In this document: positions 9,431 through 22,400 of the stretch, in pieces
Position numbering within the stretch: the first letter of the stretch is position 1
Layout of the letters: the number at the start of each line of letters is the position of its first letter
Translations under genes and position numbers: made by a program
Notes under the pieces: generated by a model
Told to the model about the DNA's origin: nothing
Seen by the model: the letters and a program-made list of their open reading frames with translations, nothing else
Databases searched by the model: none
NCBI GenBank assembly: GCA_024803745.1
Contig: JANJXV010000043.1
Location: 1,323,501-1,387,500, forward strand
DNA: 64,000 bases
Reading direction: 5' to 3'
DNA from: Megascapheus bottae
Lineage: Eukaryota > Chordata > Mammalia > Rodentia > Geomyidae

Positions 9431-12400
9431 TATGGTTAGGGTGAGGGGTAGAGTGAGGGTTAGGTTTAGGGTTAGGGTGAGGTTGAGGGAGAGGGTGACA
9501 GTTAGGATTAGGGTGAAGCTGAGGGTGAGGGTTAGGGTTTGGGTGACAGTTAAGGTAAGGGTTATGGTTAGCGTTAGTGTGAGGGTGAGGTTTAGGGTAG
9601 GGTTAAAGTTAGGGGTAGAGTTTGGGTTAGGGTTAGAGTTAGTGGTAGGGCTAGGTTTTGCATTAGATTTAGGGTTAGGGTTACGGTGAGGCTGAGGGTG
9701 AGGATTAGGGTTAGGTTTAGGGTTTGTGTTATGGGTTAGGGTTAGGTTTAGGGACACTTAGGGTTAGGTTAGGTTCAGGAGTAGTGTGAGGGTTAGGGTT
9801 AGGTTTAGGCTTAGGGTTAGGGTTATGGTGAGGGTTAGGGGGAGCATTAGGGTTAGGGTTAGGTTGAGGGTGAGGGTGGGGGCTATGGTTAGGGCTAGGG
9901 TTGGGGTTTGCGTTATGTTTAGGGTTAGGGCTAGGGTTAGGGTTAGGTTGAGGGTGAGAGTGCGGGGTAGGGTTTGTGTTAAGGGTTATTGTTAGGTTTA
10001 GGGACTCTTAGGGTTAGGGTTAAGGTCAGGGTTAGGGCTAGGGGTATGTTTAGGTTTAGGGATAAGGGTAGGTTAGAGTTTGGGTAAGGGTTAGGGTTAG
10101 GATTATTGTTAGGTTGAGGGTTAGGTGTAGGGTTAGAGTTAGGGTTAGGATTAGGGTTAGGCTGAGGGTGACGGTTAGGGTTAGGGTGAGGGAGAGGGTG
10201 AGGGTTAGGGTGAGGGTTAGGGTGAGGGTTCAGGTGAGGTTTAGGGTGAGGGTTAGGTTTAGGGTTAGGGTGAGTGTTAGGGTTAGGGTTTGGGTTAAGT
10301 GTTAGGTTTAGGTTTATGGACACCTACGGTTAGGGTTAGAATAAGGGTTAGGTTTAGGGTTATGTTTAGGTTAGGGCTAGGGCTAGGTTTAGGGTTTGTG
10401 TTAGGCTTAGGGTTAGGGTTAATGTTAGGTTTAGGGTTAGGATCAGGGTGAGGGTGATGTTTAGGTTTAGGTTTAGGGTTAGTGTTAGGGTTAAAGGGAG
10501 GGTTAGGGTTAGGGGTAGGTTTAAGGTTAAGGTTTGGTTTACCGATAAGCTTGTGGTTAGGGTTACGGTTAGGGTTAGGGTGAGGTGAGGGTTAGGTTTA
10601 GGGGTAGTGTTAGGGTTAGTGTCTGAGTTAGGGTTAGAGTTATGGTTAGGGATGTGTTTAGGGTTAGGGTTAGGGTGAGGGTTACGGTTACGGTTACGGT
10701 TAGGCTTAGGGTTAGGTTTAGGGTGAGGATGAGGGTTAAGATGATGGTTAGGGTGAGGGTTAGGGTTAGGGTTAGGGTTAGGGTTAGGATTAGGGTTAGG
10801 GTGAGGGTGAGGATGAGGATTAAGGTTAGGGTGAGGGTTAGGTTTATTGTTAGTGTTAGGAGTAGGGTGAGGGTTAGGGTTAGATTTAGGCTTAGGCTTA
10901 GGGTTAGGGTGAGGGTTAGGATGAGTGTTGGGGTTAGGGTTAGGGTTAGAGTTAGGGTTAGGGTTAGGGTTAGGTTTAGTGTGAGGGTTGGAGCGAGCGT
11001 GAGGGTTAGGTTAATGGACCTTTAGGGTGAGAGTTAGGTTTAGGGTTAAGGTTAGGTTTAGCGTTCAGTTTAGGGTTAGTGTTAGTTTTATGGCTAGGTT
11101 TAGGGCTAGGACTAGCGTTAGGGTTAAGGTGTGGGTGAGGGTTAGGGTGAGGGTGAAGTTGAGGGTGAGGGTGAGGTTGAGGGTGAGTGTTAGGATTAGG
11201 GTTAGGGTTAGGGTTAGGGTTAGGGTAAGTGTGAGGGTGAGTGCTAGGTTGAGGGTTAGAGTTATGTTTAGGGTTAGGTTAAGGTGAGGGTTAGGGTGAA
11301 GGTTAGGGTGAGGGTTAGGGTTACAGTAGGGTTAGTGTTAGAGTTAGGGTTTGGGTGATGGTTAGGGTGAGGTTCAGGATGAGTGTTAGGTTTAGAGTTA
11401 AAGTTAGGGTGAAGGTGAGTGTTAGGGCGAGTGTTAGGTTTACGGTTAGGTTTAGGTTTAGGGTTAGGGTCTGGATTAGGGATAGTGTTAGAGTTAGGGT
11501 TAGGGTTAGGGTGAGGGTGAGGGTTAGGATGAGCCTGAGTGTGAGATTTAGGGTGAGGGTTAGGGTGAGGGTTAGTGTTAGGGTTAGGGTGAGGGTTAGA
11601 GTGAGTGTCAGGGTGAGGGTTAGGGTTAGGATGAAGGTGAGGGTTTGGATTAGGATTATGGTTAGTGTTAGGATTTGGGTTAGGTTTAGAGTTAGGCTTA
11701 GGGTTAGGGTGAGGGATTGGGTGAAGGTGAGGGTGAGGGTTAGGGTGAGGATGATGGTAGGGTTAGGTTTATGTTTAAGGTGAGCTTGAGGGTGATGGTT
11801 AGGTTTAGGGTTTGGGTTAGGGTGAGGGTTACAGTCAGGGTCAGGGTCAGGGTGAGGGTTCAGGTTAGGGTGAAGGTGAGGTTTAGGGCAAGGGTTTGGA
11901 TTAGGATTAATTGGGTTAGGGTTAGGGTATGGGTTATGGTTAGAGTTAGGGTGAGGTTTAGGGTGAGGTTGAAGTTTAGGGTGAGGGTGAGGGTTAGGTT
12001 TAGGTTTTGGGTTGGGATTCTGGTTAGGGTGAGGCTTACAGTTAGGGTTAGGGTTAGGGTTAGGGTTAGAGTGAGGGTTAGGGTGAGGGTGAGTGTGAGT
12101 GTTAGGGTTTGTATTAGGCAGGGTTAGAGTGAGGGTAAGGGTGAGGGTGAGTGTTAAGGTTAGGGTTAGGGTTTGGGACCCTTAGTGTTAGCTTTAGGGT
12201 TTGAGTTAAGTTTAGGGTTAGCGTTAAGGTTAGGATGAGGGTTAGGTTTATGGTTAGGGTTAGAGCGAGTACTAGGGCTAAGGATAGAGTTAGAGCTAGG
12301 GTTTTGGTTAGAGGTAGGGTTAGGGTTAGGGTTAGGGTGAGGGTGAGCATCAGTGTGAGGGTTATGGTGAGGGTTAGGGTGAGGGTAAAAGTTAGGGTGA

Positions 12401-14702
12401 GGGTGAGGGTTAGTGTTAGGTTTAGGTTTGGGCTTAAGGTTAGGGTGAGGCTTAAGGTTAGTGTTAGGGTTAGGGTGAGGGTTAGGGTGAGTGTGAGGGT
12501 GAGGGTTAGTGTTGGGTTTAGGTGAGGGTTAGGTTTAGAGTGAGGGTGAGGGTGAGGATGAGGATTAGGGTTAGGGACCATTACGGTTAGGGTTAGGGTG
12601 ATGGTTAGGGTTAGGGTTAGGGTAAAGGTTAAGAATAGGGTTAGGGTTAGGGTGAGGGTGAGAGTGAAGGTGAGGGTGAGGGTGAGGGTGAGGGTTAGGC
12701 TTAGGGTTAGGGTTAGGGTTAGGATAAGAGTGAGGGTCAGGGTTTGTGTGAGACTGAGTGTGAGGGTTAGTGTGAGGGTTAGGGTGAGGGTGAAGGTTAG
12801 GGTTTGGTTGAGGGTTTATGTTAGGTTTACTGTTGAGATTAAGGTTAGGGCTAGGACTTGGGTAAGGGTTAGGGTTAGTGTTAGGATAAGTGTTAGGGTG
12901 AGGGTGAGGGTAAAGTTTTGGGTTAGGGTTGAGGTTAAGGTGAGAGTTAGGTTGAGGGTTAGCGTTAGTTTTAGAGTTAGGGTTAGGGTTAGGCTAGTGT
13001 TAGGATTACGGTGAGGGTTAGGGCTAGGGTGAGCGTTTTGGTTAGGGTGAGCGTTTGTGTTAGGTTGAGAGTTAGGGTTAGGGTGAGAGGGAGGGTTAAG
13101 TTGAGGGTGAGGGTGAGGATGAGGGTGAGGTTTAGGGTGAGGGTGAGGTTGAGGGTGAGGGTTAGTTCAACGGTGAGGGTTAGGGTTAGGGTAAGTGTGA
13201 GGGTGAGTGTTAGGGTGAGGATTAGGGTTAGGTTTAGGTTTAGGTTTAGGGTTAGTGTTAGGGTGAAGTTGAGGTTTAGGGTGAGGTCTATGTTAAGATT
13301 AGGTTAGGGTGAGGGTTAGGGTTAGGGTTAGGGTTAGCCTTAGTGTTAGGGTTAGTGTGAGGGATTGGGTGAGGGTTGGGGTGAGGGTGAGGGTGAAGGT
13401 TAGGGTGAGGGTTAGGCTTAGGATTAGTGTGAGGGTTAGGGTGAGGGTGAGGTTGAGGGTGAGGGTTAGTTTGAGGGTGAGGTTTAGGGTAAGGGTAAGA
13501 GTGAGGGTGAGTGTTAGGGTGAGGATTAGGTTTAGGTTTAGGTTTAGGGTTAGGGTTAGGATTAGGGTGAAGTTGAGGGTTAGGGTGAGGGTTAGGGTGA
13601 GGGTTATGTTTAGGGTTAGTGTTAGGGTGAGCGTTAGGGTTAGGGTTAGTCTTAGTGTTAGGGTGAGGGATTGGGTGAGGGTTGGGGTGAGGGTGAGGGT
13701 GAAGGTGGGGGTGAAGATGAGGGTGAAGGTTAGGCTTAGGGTTAGGGTTAGGGTTAGGATAAGTGTGAGGGTGCGGGTTTGCCTGAGAGTGAGTGTGAGG
13801 GTTAGGGTGAGGGTTAGGGTGAGGGTGAAGGTTAGGTTGAGGTTTAGGGTTTAGGTTAGGTTTACTGTTGGGATTAAGGTTAGGGCTAGGACTAGGGTTA
13901 GGGTTAGGGTTAGGTTTAGGGTTAGGAGAAGGGTTAGGGTGACTGTGAGGGTAAGGTTTTGGGTTAGGTTTGAGGTTAAGTTGAGAGTTAGGTTGAGGGT
14001 TAGTGTTAATATTAGAGTAAGGGTTAGGCTAGTGTTAGGATTACGGTGAGGGTTAGGGATAGGGTTAAGGTTATCGTTAGTGTTAGGTTTAGGGTTAGGG
14101 TTTGGTTTATAGTTAGGGCGAGGGTTAGTGTTAGGGTTTGGGTGAGCCTGAGGCTGAGGGTTAGGGTGAGGGTAAAGTTTATGGTGAGGGTTAGTGTTAG
14201 GGTTTAGGTTTAGGGTTGGGATTAGGGTTAGGGTAAGGCTTATGTTTAGGGTTATGGTTCGTGTGAGGTTTAAGGTGAGGGTGAGGTATAGGGTTGGTAT
14301 TAGAGTTAGGGTTAGAGTGAGGGTGAGTGTTAAGGTTAGGGTTAGGGTTAGGGACCCTTAGGGTTAGGTTTAGGGTTAAGGTTAACGTTAGGATTAGTGT
14401 TAGGGTTAGGATTAGGGTTAGGTTTATGCTTAGGGTTAGGGCTAGGACTAGGGTTAGTGTTAGGGTTAGGATTAGTGTTAGAGTTAGTGTTAGTGTGAGC
14501 ATTAGGGTTAGGGTGAGACTAAGGTTTTGGGTTAGGGGTAGGGTTAAGGTAAGGGTTAGGTTGAGTGTTAGCGTTAGGTTTAGAGTTAGGGTTAGGGTTA
14601 GGGTTAGTTTTAGGGTTCCAGTGAGGGTTAGGGCGAGGATTAAGGGGAGGGTTACGGTGATGGTTATGGTGAGGGTTACGGAGAGGGCTGAGGTTAGGGT
14701 TA

Positions 14703-15017
14703 GGTACCCTTGGGTTAGTGTAAGGTTAGGGTTAAGGTTAACTTTTGCGTTAGGGTTAGGGTTAGGTTTATAGTTAGGGTTAGGGCTAGGAATATGGTTA
14801 GTGTTAGGGTTAGGGTTAGGATTAGTGTTAGGGTTAGGGACCCTTCTGGTTAGAGTTAGTGTTTGGGTTAGGATTTAGGGGTTATGTTTAGGATTAGAGT
14901 GAGGGTTAGGGTTATGGTTAGGGACACTTAGGGTTAGGATTAGGGTTTGGGTTAGGAGTTACTCGTTATGTTTAGTGTTAGTGCTAGGGTTAGGTTAAGG
15001 GTTAGGGTTAGGTTAAG
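14703..15017 (+). repeat. Cassette module copy (about 14.8 kb), with an extra cassette
   Basis: Cassettes at 14703, 14837, 14931 and 15016 give spacings of about 134, 94 and 86. The GGAGTTACTCGTTATGTTTAG element lies near 14955. One more cassette than usual suggests a partial internal duplication of the module. Confidence 0.65.
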
Positions 15018-16237
15018 AACCCTCATGTTTAGGGTTAGGTTAGGGTTAGGGTTATGTTTAGGCTTAGGGCTACAGCTAGGTTTATTGTTTGGGTTAGGGT
15101 TAGTGTTAGGGTTAGGGTTTGGGTTAGGGTTAGGTTTTGGTTGAGGGTGAGGGGAAGGTTGACGGTTAGGGTTAGGTTGAGTTTGAAGGCTAGGGTTAGG
15201 TTTAGTGTTAGGGTTGTGGTGAGGGTTAGGGTTAGGGTAAGGGTTAGGATTAGGTTTACTGTTTGGGTGAGGGTTAGGGTTAGGGTTTGGGTTAGAGTTA
15301 GGGTTAGGGTTTGGGTTAGGGTTATGGTGAGGTTGAGGCTGAGGGTTAGAATGAGGTTTAGGGTTCGAGTTAGAGTTAGGGTTAGCGTAAAGTTTAGGGT
15401 TATGTTAAAGTTATGGTTATGGTTAGGGTTAGGGTGTAGGTTATGTTTTGGATTAGGGTTAGCGTGAGTGTGAGGCTGAGAGTTAGGGTGAGGGTGAGGG
15501 CTAGGGTTACGGTGAGGGTTAGGGTTAGGTTTAGGGTAAGGGTGAGGGTTAGGGTGAGGTGAGGTTTAACTTGAGGGTTAGGGTTAGGGTTAGGATTAGT
15601 GTGAGGGTGAGGGTGAGTGTTAGGGTGAGGGTTAGGGTTAGGTTTAGGGTGAGGGTTAGGGTTTGGGTTAGGGTTAGGGTTAGGGTTAGGGTGAGCACGA
15701 GGGTTAGGATGAGGTAAATGGTTAGGGTTAGGGTTTGGGTTAGGGTTAGGGTGAGGGTTATGGTTATGATTATGGTTATGGTTATGGTGTGGGTATGGGT
15801 ATGGGTATGGTTAGGGTTAGGGTTAGTGTGAGGGTTAGGGTGAGCATTTGTGTAGGGTGATTGTTTGTGTTAGGTTGAGGGTTAGGGTTATGGTGAGAGG
15901 GAGGGTTAAGTTGGGAGTGAGGGTGAGGGTTAGGGTGAAGGTGAGGATTAGGGTGAGGGATAGGGTAGGGTATGGATTAGTGTGAGGGTGAGGGTGAGGG
16001 TTAGGTTTAGGGTTAGGGGTAGGTTTAGGGTGAGGGTTAGGGTTAGGGTTAGAGTTTGGGTTAAGTTTAGGGTTAGGTTTAGGGTGAGGGTTAGGGTTTG
16101 GGTTAGGGTTAGGGTTTGGGTTCGGGTTAGGTTTAGGGTGAGGGTTAGTGTGAAGTGTAGTGTGAGGGTTAGGATTATGGTTAGGGTTAGCGTAAGGGTT
16201 GGGGTTATATTTAGGGTTAGGAATAGAGTTATGGTTA

Positions 16238-16570
16238 CGGACCATTATGGGTAGGGTTTGGGTTAGGGTTAAGGTTATGTTTAGCGTTAGGTTTAGGGTT
16301 AAGATTTGTTTTAGGTTTAGGATTAATATTATGGTGAGGGTTAGGGTTAGAGTGAGGGTTAAGGTTAGGGTTAGGGATCCTTAGGGTTAGGATGAGGGTT
16401 TGGGTTAGGAGTTAGTAGTTATGGTTAGGGTTACTATTAGGGTTAGGGTTAGCGTTTGAGCAAAGTGTTAGGGTTAGGTTTAGGAACCCTTACGTTTAGG
16501 GTTAGGTTAGGTTTAGGGTTGTGTTTAGGGCTAGAGCTAGGTTTAGGGTTTGGGTTAGGGCTAGGGTTAG
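16238..16570 (+). repeat. Cassette module copy (about 16.4 kb)
   Basis: Cassettes at 16238, 16374 and 16483 (spacings 136 and 109). The GGAGTTAGTAGTTATGG element lies near 16409 and the GGGCTAGAGCTAGG block near 16527. The spacings match those at 29,454-29,697. Confidence 0.65.
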
Positions 16571-17069
16571 GTTTAGGGTTAGGGTTAGCGTAAAGATTAG
16601 GGCGAGGGTTAGGGTGAGGGTTTGGGTTAGGGTGAGGGTTAGTGCTAGGGTTGGGGTGAGGGTGAGGGTGAGCATGAGCGTGAGGTTTAGCGTTAGGGGT
16701 AGGGTGAGGTTGAATGGTAGGATTAGGGTTATGGTGAGGGTGAGGGTGACGGTGAGGTTTATGGTTATGGTTATGGTTAGGGTTAGGGTTAGGGTTAGGG
16801 TTAGGTTTATGGTTAGGTTTAGCGTTAGGGTTATGGTTAGGGTTAGGGTTAGGTTTAGGTAAGGATTAGGGTTACGGTGAGAGTTAAGGTAAGGTTAGGT
16901 TAAGGTTAGGGTGAGGGTTATGTTGAGGGTTATGGTAAGGGTTAGCGTTAGATTTAGAGTTAGGGTTAGTGTAAGGTTATGGGGAAGGTGACGGTTAGGT
17001 TGAGGGTTATGGTGAGATTTAGGGTGAGGGTTACGGTGAGGGTTATGGTGAGGGTTAGGTTTAGGATTA

Positions 17070-17400
17070 GGGACCCTTAGTTTAGGGTTAGGGTTAGGTT
17101 TAAGGTTATGGTTAGTGTTAGGCTTAGGGTTAAATTTAGGTTTATAGTTAGAATTAGGGCTACTACTAAGGGTAGTGTTAGGGTTAGGATTAGGGTCCCT
17201 TATGGATAGAGTTAGGGTTTGGGTTAGGAGTTAGGGATTATGTTTAGGGATAGGGTTAGGTATTTGGTTATGGTTAGGAGTTGGGTTAATGGTTATGGTT
17301 ATTGTTAGGGACCCTTAAGGTTAAGGAGAGGTTTGGGTTAGGGTTAGGGTTATTTTTAGGTGTATGGCTAGGTCTACATTTAGGGTTTGGGTTAGGGTTT
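17070..17400 (+). repeat. Cassette module copy (about 17.2 kb)
   Basis: Cassettes at 17070, 17193 and 17308. The middle one reads AGGGTCCCT, the exact complement-centre form of AGGGACCCT. The GGAGTTAGGGATTATG element follows the middle cassette. Confidence 0.7.
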
Positions 17401-19023
17401 GGGTTAGGGTTAGGGTTAGGGTTAGGTTTTGTGTTAGTGTTAGAGTTAGGAATGGGGTGAGGTTTATTTTTAGGGTTAAGTGAGGTTAGGGTGAAGGTGA
17501 GAGTTAGGGTTAGGGTGAAGTTTTGGGTTACAGTGTGGGTGAGTGTTAGGGTGAGGGTGAGGGAGAGGGTGACGATTACTTTTAGGCTGAGGGTGAGTGT
17601 GAGGTTGAGGGTTAGGGTGAGGGTTATGCTTAGGGTAAGTTTTTCGGTGAAGGTTTGGTTGAGGGTTAGGTTTAGGGTTAGGGATAGAATTAAGATTAGG
17701 GTTAGGGTGAGGGTGAGTGTTAGGGTGATAGGGTTAGGGTTTTTGTTATGGTTAGGGTGAGGATTAGGTTTAGGTTAGGTTTACATTTAGGGTTAGGGGA
17801 AGGGTTATGGTGAGGGGTAGGGTTAGGGTTAGGGGGAGGGTTTGGGTTAGGGTGAAGGTTAGTGTTAGGTTTAGGGTTAGGGTGAGGGTGAGGATGAAGG
17901 TGAGGGTTAAGGTTAGGATGAGGGTGAGGGTTAGGATTAGTGTTAGGGTTAGGTTGAGGTTTAGGGTGAGGGTTAAGGTTAGTGTTAGGGTTAGGTTTAG
18001 GGTTAGGGAATCTTAGGGTTAGGGTTAGCTTTAGGGTGAAGGTTAGGGTTAGAGTTATGTTTATGGATAAGTTTAGAGCTAGGACTAGAGTTAGAATTAG
18101 GGTTAGGATTAAGGTTAGTTTTAGAGTTAGGGTGAGTGTTAGCATTAAGGTTAGGGTTAGGGTGAAGGTGAGGTTTAGGGGGAGGGTCAGGGTTAGGTTT
18201 AGGGTTAGGGTTTGTTTGAGGGTTAGGGTTAAGGTTAGGGTGAGGTTTAGGATTAGGTTGAGGGTTAGGGCTAAGTTTTGGGTTAGGATTAGTGTGAGTA
18301 TGGGGGTGAGGGTGAGGGTTAGTGTAAGTAGGGTGAGGATGAGGGTTAGTGTGAAGGTGAGGGTTACGGCTATGGTTAGGTTGAGGCTTAGGGTTAGAGT
18401 TAGGGTTAGGGTTAGTGTGAGGGTTTCGGTGAGGGTTAGGGTTAGGGTTAGGGTTAAGGTTAGCATGAGGGTGAGGGTGAGGGTTAGGGTTAGGGTGAGG
18501 GTTAGGGTTAGGGTAAGTTTAGGGTTAGGGTGAGGGTTAGGGTTAGGTTTAGGTTATGGTTAGAATTAGGATTAGGGTGAAGGTGAGGTTTAGGTTGAGG
18601 GTTAGGATGACGGAGAGCATGAGGTTTAGGGTTAGGGTTAGGTTTAGGGTGAGGGTTAGTGTTATGGTTACGGTTTGGTGAGGGTTATGGTTATGGTTAT
18701 GGTTAGGTTTAGGTTTAGGATTAGGGTTATTGTTAGGGTTTGGGTCAGGGTTAGGGTTAGCGTTAGGGACAGGGTGAGGATGACGGTTAGGGCTAGGGTG
18801 AAAGCGATGGTTAGGGCGAGGTTTAGGGTTAGGGTTACGGGTAGGGTTAGGGTTAGTGTTAGGGTGAGTGTTGGGGGGAGGGTGCTTGTTAGGGTGAGGG
18901 TTATTGTTGGTGTGATGTTTAGGGTGAGGGTGAAGGTTAGGGTTAGGGTTTGAGTGAGTGTAAGGGTGAGGGTGAGAATGAGGGTTAGGGTGAGGGGTAC
19001 GGTGAGGGTTAGTGTTAGGATTA

Positions 19024-19410
19024 GAGACCCTTACTTTAGGGTTAGGGTTAGGATTAAGGTTATGATTACCGTTAGGCTTAGGGTTAGGGTTAGGTTTATG
19101 GTTAGGGTTAGGGCTACTACTAGGGTTAGGTTAGGGTTAGGTTTAGGTTTAGGTTTAGAATTAAGATGAGGGTTAGGGTTAGAGTGAGGGTTAGGGTTAT
19201 TGTTAGGGACCCTTAGGGTTAGGTTTAGTGTTTCTGTTAGGATTTGGGGGTTATGTTTATGGGTAGTGTTAGGGTTAGGGTTATGTTCAGGGTTAGGTTT
19301 TGAGTTAAGGGTTAGGGTTAGGTTTAGGAACCCTTATGTTTAGGGTTAGGGTTATGGTTGGTGTTATGTTTAGGGTTAGGGCTAAGGCTAGGTTTAGGTT
19401 TTGGGTTATG
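19024..19410 (+). repeat. Cassette module copy (about 19.2 kb)
   Basis: Cassettes at 19024, 19206 and 19326. The GGATTTGGGGGTTATG element lies near 19232 and the GGGCTAAGGCTAGG block near 19378. The first interval is longer than in other copies (182), consistent with an expansion in multiples of the hexamer. Confidence 0.7.
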
Positions 19411-22400
19411 GTTAGGGTTAGGATTAGTGTAAGGGTTAGGGTGAGTATGAGGGTAAGGGTAAGGGTTAGGGATAGCGTTAGGGTTAGGGTTAGGGTTTGG
19501 GTTAGTGTTAGGGTTAGGGTGAGGGAAAGGTTGACGGTTAGATTTAGGTTGAGGGTGAGGGTTAGGGTTACGGTTAGGGTTATGTTTGGAGTGAGGATTG
19601 CAGTAAGGATTAGGGTTAAGGTTACGGTTAGGTAAGGGTTAGGGTTAGGGTAAGTGTTTGGGTGTGGGTTAGGGTGAGGGTTAGGGTTAGAGTTTGGGTT
19701 AAGGTAAGTGTTACGGTTAGGGTTACTTTTAGTATTAGGTTTAGGGTGAGGGATAAGGTTAGGTTTAGGGTTAGGGTAAGGGTGAGGCTGAGGTTTTGGG
19801 TTAGGATTAAGATTAGGGTGAGTGTCCTGGTTAGAGTGCAAGTTAGGGAGAGGGTTAGGGTTAGGGTAAGGGTAAGGTTTTGGGTTAGGGTAGGGTTAGG
19901 ATTAGGGTTAAGTTTAGTGTTAGGGTTGGGGTTTGGTTTGCGGTTAGGGTTAGGGTTAGGGTGAAGGTGAAGGGAAGGCTGAGGTTTAGGTTTAGGATGA
20001 GGGTGAGAGTGAATGTTAGGTTTATGGTTAGTGTTAGGGTTAGGGTGAGGGTTAGGTTAGGATTAGGGTTTGGGTAAGGGTTATTGTTAGGGTTAGGATT
20101 TGGGTGAGGTTTAGTGTTAGGGTTAGGGTTAGGTTTTGGATTAGAGTTATGGTTATGGTTAGGGTTAGGGTTACGTTTAGGGTGAGGGTGAGGGTGAGCG
20201 TTAGGGTTAGGTGAGGGTGAGAGTGAGGTTTAGGGTGAGGGTGAGGGTGAGAGTGAGGCTTACGGTGAGGGTGAGTTTTATGGTGAGGGTTAGGGTTAGG
20301 GTGAGGTTTAGGGTTAGGGTTAGGTTAGGGTAAGTGTTAGGGTTAGGGTTAGGGTTAGGTTTAGCCTGAAGGTGAGTGTTAGGGTTATGGTTAGGGTTAG
20401 GGTGAGGGTGAGGTTTAGGGTTAGATGAGGGTGAGAGTTAGGTTTAGGGTGAGGCTAGGGTGAGGGTGAGGCTTAGTGTCAGGGTAAGTTTTAAGGTGAG
20501 TGTTAGGGTTATGGTTAAGATTAAGGTGAAGGTGTGGGTGAGGGTTAGGGTGAGGTTTAGGGTTAGGGTTAGTGTTAGGGTGTGGGTTAGGGTTAGGGTG
20601 AGGGTTAAGATGTGGGTTAGGGTTTGGGTCAGAGCTAGGATTAGGGTTAGGGTGAGGTTGAGGGTGAGGTTTAGGTGAGGGTTAGGGTTATGTTTAGGGT
20701 GAGGGTTAGAGTTAGGGTTATGTTGAGGGTTAGGATTAGGGTTATGGTGAGGGTTCAGGTTCAGGTGAGGTTTACGGTTAGGGTTAGTTGTAGTGTTAGA
20801 GTGAGGGTGAGGTTTAGTTGAAGGTTAGGGTTAAGATGTGGGTTAAGGGTTAGGGTTAGGTTTAGGAACCCTTCCTGTTAGGGTTAGGATTAGGGTTTGT
20901 TTCATGGTTTTGTTTAGGGTTAGGGCTAAGGCTAGGTTTAGGAACCCTTACTGTTAGGGTTAGGATTAGGGTTTGTGTCATGGTTATGTTTAGGGTTAGG
21001 GCTAGGGCTAGGTTTAGGGTTTGAATTAGGCTTAGGGTTGGGGTTATGGTTAGGGTAAGGGATAGGTTGAGGGTGATGGTTACGATTAGGGTTAGGTTAA
21101 GGTTTTGATTAGAGTTAGGGTTAGGGTTAGGGTTAAGTTTAGGGTGACTGTGAGGTGGGTTAGAGTTACGGTTAGGATTCAGGTGTGGCTTAGGGTTATG
21201 GTTAGTGTTACGATTTGGTTAATGGTTAGGTTTAGGTTAAGGAATCCTTATGGTTACGGTGAGGATTAGGGTTAGGGTTAGGGTTATATTTAGGGTTAGG
21301 GATAGGGCTGAGTTTAGGGTTTTGGTTTGGCTTAGGGTTTGGTTTAGGTTTAGGTTTAGGGTTATGGTGAGGGTTAGGGTTAGGGTTAGGGTGAGGGTTG
21401 GTATGAGGGTTAGGGTTAGGGTGAATGTGAGGGTTAGGGTGAAGGTTAGGGTGAGGGTTAGGGTTAGGGTGAGGGTTAGTGTGAGGGTAAGGGTGAGGGT
21501 TAGGGTTAGAGTTTGGGTGAGGGTTAGAGTGAGGGTCAGGGTGAGGGTTAGGGTGAGCGTTAGGTTTAGGGTGAGGGTAAGGGTGAAGGTTAGGATTTGG
21601 GTGTGGCTTAGCGTTAGGTTAGGGTTACGATTTGGTTAAGGGTTAGGGTTAAGGGACACTTATGGTTAGGGTGAGGATTAGGGTTAGCTTTATTGTTATA
21701 TTTAGGGTTAGGGCTAGGGCTATGGCTAGGTTTAGGGTTTTGGTTAGGCTTAGGGTTAGGGTTAGGTTTAGGGTTAGGGTGAGTGTTAGGGTTGGGGTTA
21801 GGGTAAGAGTGACGGTGAGTGTTAGGTTGAAGGTTAGTTTTAGCTTTAGGGTTAGAGTTAGGGTTAGAGTTAAGGTGAAGGTGAGGGTTAGTGTGAGGGT
21901 TAGGATGAGGGTTAGGATTAGGGTTAGGTTTAGGGTTAGGGTTAAGGTTAGGGTTAGGGTTAGGGTTAAGATTATGGTTACCACTATGGTTTGGGTTAGG
22001 GTTAGGGATAGTGTTAGGGTTAGGGTTAGGGTGAGGGTTAGTGTGAGGGTGAATGTTAGGGTGATGTTGAGGGTTAGGGTTAGTGTTAGGGTGAGGTTGA
22101 GTGTTATGGTTAGGGTTAGCCTGTGGTGAGTGTGATGATGAGGGTTAGAGTGAGGGTGAGGTTTAGGGTGAGGGTTAAGTTTAGGGTTAGGTTTAGGGTG
22201 AGTTTTAGGGTGAAGGTAAGGCTTAGGGTGAGGGTTAGGCTGAGGTTCAGGGTGAGGGTTAGGGTTAGGGTTAGGTTAAGGGTTAGGATGAGGTTTAGGG
22301 TGAGGGTTAGGGTGAGTGTAAGGGTTAGGGTTAGGGTTAGGGTTAGGGTTAGTTTGAAGTTGAGGTTTAGGACGAGCGTTAGGATTAGTGTTAGGGTTAT